Of a DNA stretch of 64,000 bases, positions 19,850 to 28,543 are shown in pieces. The DNA comes from Sphingomonadales bacterium. Lineage in GTDB: Bacteria > Pseudomonadota > Alphaproteobacteria > Sphingomonadales > Sphingomonadaceae. Location: contig JANXSN010000023.1 in assembly GCA_025352685.1 (NCBI GenBank), positions 24,912 to 88,911 on the forward strand. The letters run 5' to 3'. A program made the position numbers and the translations under genes. Under the pieces are notes generated by a model. The model saw only the letters and a list, made by a program, of their open reading frames with translations, was not told the DNA's origin and searched no databases. Positions within the stretch are counted from its first letter, which is position 1; each line of letters starts with the position of its first letter.

Positions 19850-21876
19850 AATGGATCATGGCGCTTTTCATGGTTCTCGCCGCGACGCCGCTCTCGGCAA
19901 AAACCAGCCCGATAACAATTGATTCGCCCAGTCATTTGGTGTCGGTCACAGTCGCAACCGACGAAGAAGGGCATGCAACCTATTCGATCAAGCGTGACGA
20001 CGTGCCGGTCGTGGCGCCGAGCAAACTTGGCTTCTTGCTGACCGACGCCCCGCAGATTTTCCGCAATCTCGAAATTGTCCGCGTTTTGAACAGTCAGCAT
20101 GATGAAAGCTGGGAACAGCCGTGGGGCGAGTGGCGTTCGATCCGCAACAAGTATCGCGAATTGAAAGTTTTTCTTCGCGAGAAAAGCCCGTTGAGGCGCG
20201 AGCTCACCGTGGTTTTTCGTGTCTTCGACAATGGGGTCGGCTTTCGATACGAATTTCCTGAGCAGCCCAACCTCAAACAGGTAAACATCGCCGAAGAACT
20301 GACGCAATTCGCGATTGCCGAGCCGGCGACAGCGTGGTGGGCGCCTGCATTTGAGTCGAACCGGGAAGAATATCTCTACAATCGTACGCCGATTGCCGAG
20401 ATTGGCATCGCGCAGACACCGCTAACTCTGAAAACGACAAGCGGACTCTATATATCATTGCATGAAGCCGCGCTGGTCGATTATTCGGGCATGAACATCG
20501 CCAAGGTAACCGGCGGATTGCTGAAGGCCGTTCTGACCCCCTCGGCTATCGGCCCCAAAGTAAGCCGTGCCGCCCCCTTCCCCACACCTTGGCGCGTGCT
20601 GATGATCGCGACCAGCGCACCGGCGCTTTACATGGCAAATCCGCTAATCCTGAACCTCAACGAGCCCAACAAGCTGGGCGACGTAAGCTGGGTCCATCCG
20701 CGCAAATTTGTCGGCATCTGGTGGGGCATGCACCTCGATCGGCAGAGCTGGGCTTCCGGACCCAAGCACGGCGCGACGAACGCCTATGCCAGGCAGATGA
20801 TCGACTTTGCGGCGGCGAACGGCTTCACCGGGCTGCTGGTCGAAGGCTGGAATAAAGGCTGGGACGGCGACTGGTTCGCCAATGGCGCGGATTTCAGCTT
20901 CACCCAAGCCTATGACGATTTCGATCTCAAAGCCGTCACCGACTACGGCCGCAAAAAGGGCGTGGCGCTGATCGGCCATCATGAAACCTCGGCCAACGCC
21001 GCTCATTATGAAAGCCAAATGGACGCGGCGTTCGCGCTCGACCACTCGCTGGGGATCGACAGTGTCAAGACCGGTTATGTGTCCGATGCCGGTGGGTTCA
21101 AAGTGCTCACTGCCGATGGCCGCATCGTTTACGATTGGCATGAGGGGCAGGCATCGGCACGACATCACCTCAAGGTCGTAGAAACGGCGGCGCGCTATCA
21201 TATTGCGATCGACGCCCATGAACCGATCAAGGACACAGGCTTGAGGCGGACCTATCCCAACTGGGTGAGCCGCGAGGGACAGCGCGGCATGGAGTATAAC
21301 GCGTGGGGTAGTCCCAAGAATCCGCCCGAGCATGAAGCAAACTTGATCTTCACCCGCATGCTTGGCGGCCCGATGGACTTCACTCCGGGGATACTCAGTC
21401 TGAAAGGGCGCGGCGACACCGACATATTGTCAACCGCCGCAAAGCAGCTTGCGCTCTATGTCGTCATCTATTCGCCCATCCAGATGGTCGCCGACTTGCC
21501 CGAGAACTACGCGAAATATCCCGAACTTGTGCGCTTCATTCGCGACGTGCCAACCGACTGGGCCGACACACGTGTGCTCAATGGCGAGATTGGAAACTAT
21601 GCCACAATTGTGCGCAAGGACCGCCACAGCGAGGACTGGTTTTTGGGAAGTGTGACAGACGAAAAGGCGCGCACATTGGTCGTGTCGCTCGATTTTCTGA
21701 CACCGGGGAAGCACTATATCGCCGAAATCTATCGTGACGGTGCCGATGCCGATTTCCGCACCGAGAAACGCCATTCCACTGTCGTTGAGCATCGCGCTGT
21801 GGGAAGCACCGACACAATGGCGCTGGCGCTGGCGCCGGGAGGCGGACAAGCCATCCGCTTCAAGCTGAAGAAATAG
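19846..21876 (+). CDS. GH97 alpha-glucosidase (SusB-like), exported
   Basis: 676 residues from the ATG at 19846 (ATGA overlap with the GH13 gene), starting with the leader 'MKWIMALFMVLAATPLSA'. An N-terminal beta-super-sandwich is followed by a TIM barrel with GH97 signatures 'GLLVEGWNKGWDGDW', 'HHETSANAAHYE', 'DAHEPIKDTG' and 'GMEYNAW'. The glutamates in these motifs match the calcium-dependent, inverting subgroup of SusB. The enzyme should release glucose from non-reducing ends of maltodextrins in the periplasm. It completes a chain of overlapping genes from 14905 onwards. Confidence 0.93.
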   Translation: MKWIMALFMVLAATPLSAKTSPITIDSPSHLVSVTVATDEEGHATYSIKRDDVPVVAPSKLGFLLTDAPQIFRNLEIVRVLNSQHDESWEQPWGEWRSIRNKYRELKVFLREKSPLRRELTVVFRVFDNGVGFRYEFPEQPNLKQVNIAEELTQFAIAEPATAWWAPAFESNREEYLYNRTPIAEIGIAQTPLTLKTTSGLYISLHEAALVDYSGMNIAKVTGGLLKAVLTPSAIGPKVSRAAPFPTPWRVLMIATSAPALYMANPLILNLNEPNKLGDVSWVHPRKFVGIWWGMHLDRQSWASGPKHGATNAYARQMIDFAAANGFTGLLVEGWNKGWDGDWFANGADFSFTQAYDDFDLKAVTDYGRKKGVALIGHHETSANAAHYESQMDAAFALDHSLGIDSVKTGYVSDAGGFKVLTADGRIVYDWHEGQASARHHLKVVETAARYHIAIDAHEPIKDTGLRRTYPNWVSREGQRGMEYNAWGSPKNPPEHEANLIFTRMLGGPMDFTPGILSLKGRGDTDILSTAAKQLALYVVIYSPIQMVADLPENYAKYPELVRFIRDVPTDWADTRVLNGEIGNYATIVRKDRHSEDWFLGSVTDEKARTLVVSLDFLTPGKHYIAEIYRDGADADFRTEKRHSTVVEHRAVGSTDTMALALAPGGGQAIRFKLKK

Positions 21877-22182
21877 GATTGCCATGGCCGTTGTACCTGA
21901 AGGCGCAGCGCTTGCAGTCCAAACCGCTTCCAGAGGCAACCGAGGCAACGCGACAGGTGATCGTATCTGGGTGACTGCTCTGCAATTTATTTCTGGCCGC
22001 GTCATAGCTGTAGACGATGTCGCTGGAGCCCAGCGGGAACAGCTTTCGACGATCGATCCCGTTCGGGCAATTCTCGGATGGGCTCAGCGGCGCGATTTGC
22101 AAAGCCGCCTGGGTTTGCGTGTCGAGGGTGGAGCAAATCGTGGAGCGATGGAGACGGGAGCTTTTTGTTCCCGGGATCCGCG
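21877..22182 (+). other. Intergenic gap inside the sugar locus
   Basis: A 306-base gap separates GH97 from the second halogenase gene. It contains a frame starting at 21884 (about 100 codons) with no recognisable protein character and a mismatched composition. It may be decayed coding sequence. I see no operator or hairpin with a T-run. Confidence 0.35.
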
Positions 22183-23697
22183 ATGAATCAGCCGCCACAT
22201 CGGATTGTCGTGCTGGGCGGCGGCACCGCGGGATGGATGGCTGCATGCCTGATCGCCCATCGCTGGGGCCCGCACGGGACATTGGTGAAAGTCGTCGAAT
22301 CGCCCGACATCGGGATTATCGGAGTTGGTGAAGGTTCGACACCGCAATTGAAGGCAATGTTCGACACGCTCGGCATTGCCGAAAGCGAATGGATGCCTGC
22401 GTGCCATGCCACCTACAAAAACGGCATCGCGTTTCATGGCTGGTCGCACCGCCAGGGGTTCGAAAGTTATTTTCACCCCTTCCCGACCCAACTCGATCAG
22501 TACACTGCGCCGCATTTCTTCCTGCATACCCGCGCGCGACGCACCGGCCGCGATGTCTGGGCTCATCCCGACCGGTTTTTCCTCCCTGCGCGGCTCGCCG
22601 CCGAAACGCGTGCGCCCATTGCCCCACCAAATTTTCCGTTCAACATCGGCTATGGCTATCATTTCGATGCGACGCTCGTTGGCCAGTTTTTGCGCACCCA
22701 TGCCACCACAAAACTTGCGGTAACGCATGTTTTGCGAACGGTACGCAGTGTCCGCCTTGCCTCCGAGGGCACCGTGGCTGCGCTTGTCTGCGACGATGGT
22801 GAAGAGTTCACGGGTGATTTCTTCGTCGATTGCTCGGGTTTCCGTAGCGCGATCCTGCAGGAGGCATTGGGCGAACCGTTCCAGTCGTTTTCCAGCAATT
22901 TGTTCAACGATCGCGCGGTTGCGATGCCAACCCCGAATGAGGGCGGCCCCCTGCTTTGCGAAACCCGCGCCACGACGCTTTCGGCCGGCTGGGCATGGAG
23001 GATCCCGCTGACGAACCGAACCGGCAACGGCTACGTCTATTCGTCAGCTCACAAGACCGAGGATCAAGCGGAGGCCGAATTGCGCGCGCATCTAGGGGCT
23101 GGCGACCACGATCCGCCGGCACGCCACCTGAAAATGAAAGTCGGCCGGGTCGCGCGCAGTTTGGTGAATAACTGCCTGGGTGTCGGGCTCGCCCAAGGGT
23201 TCATCGAACCGCTCGAGGCGACCGCGCTCCACATCGTCGAAGCGACCGTGGAGGGCTTCATCGAGGCGTTCGAAGACGAAAACCTTACCGACACTGCCAT
23301 GACCAAATTCAATCAGGCGATTGCCGCCCGCTACGAAGGGATCCGCGATTACATTGTCGCGCATTATCGGTTCAACACGCGCGCAGACAGCGACTATTGG
23401 CGCGCCAACGCCGCGAACCAGAACCTGTCGGACTCGCTCAAGGCAGTGATGACGTGCTGGTTTCAAGGAGGAGACCTGAGCGCGGAGATCGCTACGCAAA
23501 ACATTGCCCGTTATTATCCGTCACTTTCATGGCACTGCCTCATGGCGGGCTATGGGACCTTTCCCGACGATGCCAAGCTGAAGCCACCGGACCGTGACCT
23601 TGCGATTGCCGACATGGCGCAGATAGAGCGATTCGTCGGGGGGTGTGCGCAGAATTTTCCTGCGCATGGAGCGGCCATTGCCGCGCTTGCAATTTAG
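22183..23697 (+). CDS. Flavin-dependent tryptophan-halogenase family protein (second copy)
   Basis: 504 residues from the ATG at 22183. The FAD motif GGGTAGWM, Lys79 in 'ATYKNGIAF', WAWRIP and 'IEPLEAT' are all present, so the catalytic residues of the family are kept. It is clearly divergent from the first copy in the locus, so this is not a recent duplication. It closes the sugar locus; the next 160 bases contain no gene. The biological substrate is unknown. Confidence 0.85.
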   Translation: MNQPPHRIVVLGGGTAGWMAACLIAHRWGPHGTLVKVVESPDIGIIGVGEGSTPQLKAMFDTLGIAESEWMPACHATYKNGIAFHGWSHRQGFESYFHPFPTQLDQYTAPHFFLHTRARRTGRDVWAHPDRFFLPARLAAETRAPIAPPNFPFNIGYGYHFDATLVGQFLRTHATTKLAVTHVLRTVRSVRLASEGTVAALVCDDGEEFTGDFFVDCSGFRSAILQEALGEPFQSFSSNLFNDRAVAMPTPNEGGPLLCETRATTLSAGWAWRIPLTNRTGNGYVYSSAHKTEDQAEAELRAHLGAGDHDPPARHLKMKVGRVARSLVNNCLGVGLAQGFIEPLEATALHIVEATVEGFIEAFEDENLTDTAMTKFNQAIAARYEGIRDYIVAHYRFNTRADSDYWRANAANQNLSDSLKAVMTCWFQGGDLSAEIATQNIARYYPSLSWHCLMAGYGTFPDDAKLKPPDRDLAIADMAQIERFVGGCAQNFPAHGAAIAALAI

Positions 23698-23858
23698 TCC
23701 CACCGATTTGAGCACGGTAGAATTGTCGAGACCGCAGTGACACTTGTTGTCGGGGCGGGGTCACGAACCGGTGAGCTTTACCCGGCGCCGATTCGGCAGT
23801 GCGCGGCACTAAGGTCGAGAGGTCGTTCCACTCGCGATACGTTATCATAGGAACATCC

Positions 23859-25522
23859 GTGACGCGAACGCCCCTGACGCCGAACGCGCTGCAAGCGAAA
23901 GGGCAGTGGGCAACCTCTGACCTCGATCTTGCGCGACGCAGGGCGTTGAAAAGAACCACGCCACTCTGAGAAAAGCCAGCGTCTCGTCCGATCGCCAGGC
24001 GCTCTGGGCTTTCGTCCTCGGCTGTGCTGCGGTCACAACGGGCGTAGCTGCGCACCTCCCGATGTTTCTGATGACGCGGTCCATGCACTATCATCTCGTG
24101 GGCATGCCGGTGGGTACCGGCATGATCGTTGGCATGGGCCTGATTTTGTCAGGCGGCATGATCGCCGGATACGGCCTGCTTCCCCGCAACATCGAGGACC
24201 AGCGCGCGACCGCGGCTCAGATCGTCGTTGCCGCACCCGAGGATGCGCCGCTCAGCTGGCAGCACTGGCGGCTGATGTTCGTCCTCGTCGTCGCGCTGGT
24301 GATTGATGTGATGAAACTGGCTTCGCTCGGCTTCACGGCACCCGCGATGGTAGCCGAGTATGGCGTATCAAAGGCAACAGGCAGCCTCGTATTGTTCTTC
24401 GCGCTGGTGGGAACCGTTGCAGGCTCGTTTCTGTGGGGCGTGATCGCAGACATTTGCGGCCGCAACGCCTCGGTCCTGCTGTCGGCGGTTATGTTCGTCG
24501 GCACGTCGATCTGTGGGGCGATGCCGAGTTTGGCCTGGAACATCGGCATGTGCTTCATGATGGGCCTATGCTCCCCGTCACTTATGCGCTCCTCGCCGAA
24601 ATGATGCCAAGTCGCCACAGTGGATGGGCGCTTGTCCTCGTTGGTGGGCTCGGCGCGGTCGGTGGCTACTTCGCAGCGCGTGCATGGTCTGCGCTTTTGC
24701 AACCGACTTTTTGGCTGGCGGACCCTATGGCTCATCAATCTACCGGCCGGTATGTCGCTTGTCCTGATCGGCCGCTTCATCCCTGAGTCTGCGAAGTCTG
24801 TTCTTGCGCGCGGTCGCGTCCACGAAGCCGAAGCCGAAGCCGAAGCTGTCATGCGATTATTCGGTTCGCGCCGAAAAAAAGCCTCGCCCCAGCGCGTGCT
24901 GGTGGCGTCTTCGGGCTATGGCGCGCTGACTCGTGTACGGCTGGTTGGCAAGATTGCGGCGCTCCGCTGTTGCGGGCTCGCACGGGGCCTCGTCAATTTC
25001 GGCCGGCTCCTTTGGTTGCCCGCCGATCTTGTAGCCAAGGACTATTCTGTCGGACTCTCCAGCCGACTTCTCGCCGGGTCTGCGCTCAGTGCCTGCCCCA
25101 CCGTATTCCTTGCGGCACTGCTCTATAGCAAATGGAGCAGTAAATGGTCGCTCATCGCTATGGTCGCGATTACCTAGGACGGCTTGCTGTTCGTGCTTCG
25201 CCTCGAAGCGTCCGGCATGGGTAGCCCGGTGCTGCCGATCGCATTGTTGATCGTTGGATCGAACGGCATCATTGCAATCCTGCTTCCCTATGCTGCCGAG
25301 AGCGAGCCGCTCGGCGTCCTGGGCCGCGCAACTGGTTGGAATGCAGCTTGTACAAAGCGAGGTGGTCTTCTCGCACAGGTCTAGAGCATCGCGGGACGGG
25401 TTCCGCCAATAGGGGTGGTCGCAGGGATGATCATGGTGCCGGCGGCGTATTCACTGCTCCTGGTCATGCTCTTGGGACGAGAGACGCGCGGTCAGGATCT
25501 GCGCGATCTCGAAACGTCGTAA
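23859..25522 (+). pseudogene. MFS transporter pseudogene
   Basis: A decayed major-facilitator gene. It starts at a GTG (23859, AGGA upstream) with 'TRTPLTPNALQAKGQWA'. It shifts frame near 23945, shifts again near 24580 and near 24710, and has in-frame stops at about 25175 and 25381. Pieces in order are 'ALWAFVLGCAAVTTGVAAHL', 'WGVIADICGRNASVLLSAVM', 'MLPVTYALLAEMMPSRH', 'RFIPESAKSVLARGR', 'LPIALLIVGSNGIIAILLPY' and a C-terminal 'LGRETRGQDLRDLETS' before TAA at 25520. The MFS loop motif 'DICGRN' is recognisable. Multiple independent lesions make sequencing error an unlikely explanation. The former substrate is unknown. Confidence 0.88.
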
Positions 25523-25882
25523 AGGCGCTCCCGGAGCAGCCGTGATGGTTGATCGCAATGTCACGATGGCAGCGCACGCGCTTCGCATGGCAAAGTCGGC
25601 GTTCCGTTGTCCGAGCAGGCTTGCTGCCGCGTAACCGCAGTGCGGACCGCGGGTGGGTGATATTTGGCAAGTCATTCTCGGCATCTGGTCCGGCCATCAA
25701 CGTCGCCCCAGGTTACCGAGTTCAACGCACGACCGGGATATCCAAGCTCGTTTGGTTTCTCTGGCACCCTCGGCCGAACGAGGTGCGGACGGTGACGCGA
25801 GACGGTTCGGCTACCAGCTTGGTGTCGGCTCGCTTCAGAATTGGTGATTGCCCCAGTCGTTTGCTCCCTTGGCGCTCGTCGA
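25523..25882. other. Intergenic, no gene recognised
   Basis: These 360 bases lie between the 3' end of the MFS pseudogene and the 3' end of an opposing gene. Short frames occur on both strands, but none has a ribosome site or protein character that I recognise. Confidence 0.4.
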
Positions 25883-26617
25883 TCAGAAGTGCATTTCGTA
25901 CGAGATAAGGAGCCGAGCCTGGCCTTGTGTCCTGTCACGCGCAGCGCCGAACGCGCGGAGCCAGCCGGCTTCCACCTCAAGTTCGCCCGACCCAAAATGG
26001 TCAATTTCAATTTTGATCTCGGGGCCGGCAAAATGCTCCTGACGCCCGCCAAAATGCTGGGTGGAACCAAGGTCGCCAAAAGCGGCGACCCCAAGCCGCA
26101 GGTCGTTACCAATCACGGCCCAGTCGACGGATGCAGCGTAACTCAGATCGACGGGAGCGCTGTGCTGCAACGCATGCTCCGAAATCACGTTAAGGCGCGC
26201 GTCGAACGTCGCCGCACGGTGTTCGAGCAATACCTTGCCTTCGAGCACATCGCTGGTTCCGCGGAATCCATATTTATATTCGGCATAAAGCGCGACATCG
26301 AGCGCGAGGGCGTCGACGCGACCGAGCGTGTGAATTGCTTCGATCGACGCTGAATTAGCGCTGCGTTGCCCGTTGCCGTCGCGCCCGATCTCTACCAATA
26401 CTGCGCCAGCAAATCGGTTTGAAAACGCGTGTTCGGTCTCAAGAACGAGCCCGTCGGCGCCGTCATCCGCGCCGCCCATAAGGCGTCCGTAGCGCGCCTC
26501 GAATTCAGTAACGCCTTTTGTAACTGTAGCCCCGTAGACGGGATCCCCGACTCCGGGCGCCGCAAAAGCGGTCGCCGGTAGCACTAACATCAACGCCCAA
26601 ATGATTCCAAAACGCAC
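25883..26617 (-). CDS. Exported protein of unknown function, possibly an outer-membrane beta-barrel
   Basis: 244 residues from a GTG at 26617, chosen because AAGGGGA lies upstream and the product then begins with the leader 'VRFGIIWALMLVLPATAFAAP'; an ATG at 26668 is the alternative. The mature part alternates polar and hydrophobic residues in strand-like stretches ('RFAGAVLVEIGRDG', 'LALDVALYAEYKYGF', 'KVLLEHRAATFDARLNV'). It ends in '...QARLLISYEMHF' with a terminal Phe, as barrel proteins often do. I do not recognise the family. It stands alone between a pseudogene and a membrane protein gene. Confidence 0.6.
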   Translation of the reverse strand: MRFGIIWALMLVLPATAFAAPGVGDPVYGATVTKGVTEFEARYGRLMGGADDGADGLVLETEHAFSNRFAGAVLVEIGRDGNGQRSANSASIEAIHTLGRVDALALDVALYAEYKYGFRGTSDVLEGKVLLEHRAATFDARLNVISEHALQHSAPVDLSYAASVDWAVIGNDLRLGVAAFGDLGSTQHFGGRQEHFAGPEIKIEIDHFGSGELEVEAGWLRAFGAARDRTQGQARLLISYEMHF

Positions 26618-26894
26618 CGATTCGTTCCCCTTATCAAAACCTATATTGCGACGCATTCTCATTTGCAATTGAGATGTGTGCGAGAAGAATGGGGGACTCT
26701 ACATTGCCATGCGCAGCTTATCGGGCGAACGCCGCAATGCCGCCGCGTGTAGGCTAGCCCTGTCTTTGAGGATTGAACGCCCGGAACGCAGTGACGTGAC
26801 TAGCGGAGCCAAGCGGGTCGCGACTGTCAGACAGCGATCTTGCCTGCCTTCAAAGCATCGCTTCGACTGTCACCCTGCTTCGACGTGACCTAAT

Positions 26895-27698
26895 TCACGA
26901 CGGTGGCGTGCGCCCTGTTATCAAGCGACCGACAGGCGGGGGCGCAAACGCCAGCGGCGGCACGAGCGCGCCTGGCGATCCGGCAGTGACCACGCGGTAG
27001 AGTCCCTGTCCCAGTGAACTATAGGTTATCGCCTCGGTCAAAAGTAGCGACCCGATCATTGTCACGACGCCCCAGCGCCATGCAGGGTGTATGTGACCGA
27101 CCCGTCGAAGGTCGGCGAATATACCAGCAATCGGGAAAATCATTGATACAGCAAAAGTTGCCTCCCAGGCCAACGGCTCGAAATACGGCAAGGGCAGCAG
27201 ACGACCAAAGCCGGGTCCAAGCAACATCGACATGCCGCAGAAATGCAGACGCCGATGCCAGTCCGTCCGACGCCGCATTACGATCGCTGCAGTCGTGAGA
27301 CCGACGAAGGTAAACAGGCTCAGCGGATCGAAGACGAGAAAGTGCAGAGGCCGGAAGAAAAACGGCACTTGGCCTCGACGGGCCATTGCCACCGTCACCG
27401 AGCATCCCAGAATGAGCATGGCGGCGATCCAACCCGTTGCAATCCAGCCCAGGCGGCGATGGAGCGCCAGTCGACCGGTTGTCGCGAAGATATTCTGGAA
27501 CAGGTAAAGCGTGACCCACCCCATGAACACGATTGCGTGCGCGTGGACGAGCAGGGGAGCCGAGAACGTCGAGCGGCCCGCAGCGAGCTGTACTGAGAAC
27601 CCGGCAACCATGACAACGGTCATCGCGACCGCAGCGAACAAGAAGAACCTGTCGTCCGATCTTCGAGACGGTGCGACGCTTGCAGCTAATGTTGCCAT
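26895..27698 (-). CDS. Conserved integral membrane protein of unknown function
   Basis: 267 residues with six or seven predicted membrane spans. The ATG at 27698 follows AGGGAGCAGG. Histidines lie in or next to the spans ('LLVHAHAIVFMGWVTLYLFQ', 'LALHRRLGW', 'RPLHFLVFDP', 'WHRRLHF'), reminiscent of DUF2306/DUF420-type membrane proteins in which histidines may bind haem or metal. That comparison is tentative. No neighbour suggests a role. Confidence 0.65.
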   Translation of the reverse strand: MATLAASVAPSRRSDDRFFLFAAVAMTVVMVAGFSVQLAAGRSTFSAPLLVHAHAIVFMGWVTLYLFQNIFATTGRLALHRRLGWIATGWIAAMLILGCSVTVAMARRGQVPFFFRPLHFLVFDPLSLFTFVGLTTAAIVMRRRTDWHRRLHFCGMSMLLGPGFGRLLPLPYFEPLAWEATFAVSMIFPIAGIFADLRRVGHIHPAWRWGVVTMIGSLLLTEAITYSSLGQGLYRVVTAGSPGALVPPLAFAPPPVGRLITGRTPPS

Positions 27699-27907
27699 CG
27701 AGCCTGCTCCCTATGCGCCGCCGACCCTACTGCTGAGCCGTGTCGCAAGCAACTGACGCAGATCCCGCGCGCGCCCATCACGGCGGCACACGGCGTGAGG
27801 GACGCCGGATCCGACTTCCCCGCAGTCGACGCACGATGCAACTCGGGCCGGGTCGATGCTGATCGCCGTGAAAACAAAAAAAGCGGCAACTCTAAACCTG
27901 GCGTTGC

Positions 27908-28204
27908 CTAAAGCCTGTCGACGACGGGGGTTGGCAGGCAGGTGTCGAAACGCCCGCCGAACTCGCCTGCTGAAACCCAACAGACTTCGGCGCGCTTGAT
28001 ACCGAAGCCCGGCACGCTGATTCCGAGCCACGTTGCAGGGGTAAGGGCAGTCTCGGACAGTGCGGTAAAGCCTCGCGCTGAGATATTGGTCAACCGAACC
28101 ATGACTTCGCGATCGTCGAGCAACAGCATATTGGTAACCACATCGACCGCCTTGCGCGGTGACCGAGCGGCAAATTTGGTTATACTCTTGAGGTTGAGCG
28201 GCAT
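27908..28204 (-). CDS. PilZ domain protein (probable c-di-GMP receptor)
   Basis: 98 residues from the ATG at 28204, which has GGGAG seven bases before it. The sequence carries the PilZ-type 'VRLTNISARGF' (D/NxSxxG) motif and a strand-rich remainder ending 'EFGGRFDTCLPTPVVDRL'. The preceding arginine motif (RxxxR) is only partly matched by 'AARSPRKAVD', so nucleotide binding is likely but not certain. Stand-alone PilZ proteins relay c-di-GMP levels to motility or envelope functions. It is transcribed alone. Confidence 0.7.
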   Translation of the reverse strand: MPLNLKSITKFAARSPRKAVDVVTNMLLLDDREVMVRLTNISARGFTALSETALTPATWLGISVPGFGIKRAEVCWVSAGEFGGRFDTCLPTPVVDRL

Positions 28205-28543
28205 TGCAGTCTCCCACGCGACTGCAGCCAACTAGAGCGCATGAGGTTACAAAAGCGTTGCCGTGTCAGGGGATCGGAAGCGGAGGGGTGCCAACCAAAG
28301 TCGTTGCGTTTGGCTGCGCGCGCGCAAAGAGCCGCTCGGCTCGACTCATCGGCAAATTGGAGCGCATCGTTGGGTTGAGCGGTTGACCGCGCCAAAGCAC
28401 CAGAAGCTGGTTATGACAGAGGTGTTCCAGCGGGCGCCTCTCTGTCGAGCCAGCTGCACGTCAACATGTCCGTAACAATTTTTGCGTGTCTGTAACAAAG
28501 CGCACAGCCATTCGTTTAATGTGCAAATCGGTAAGGGTAGGAT
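28205..28543. other. Divergent intergenic region
   Basis: These 339 bases separate the PilZ gene from the AI-2E-type permease gene and must carry both promoters. No gene or clear operator is visible. Confidence 0.4.

Noticed and set aside
24824..24847. Short tandem GAAGCC repeat as a possible regulatory repeat
   Set aside because: It is inside the MFS pseudogene and simply encodes Glu-Ala repeats; treated as slippage in coding sequence.
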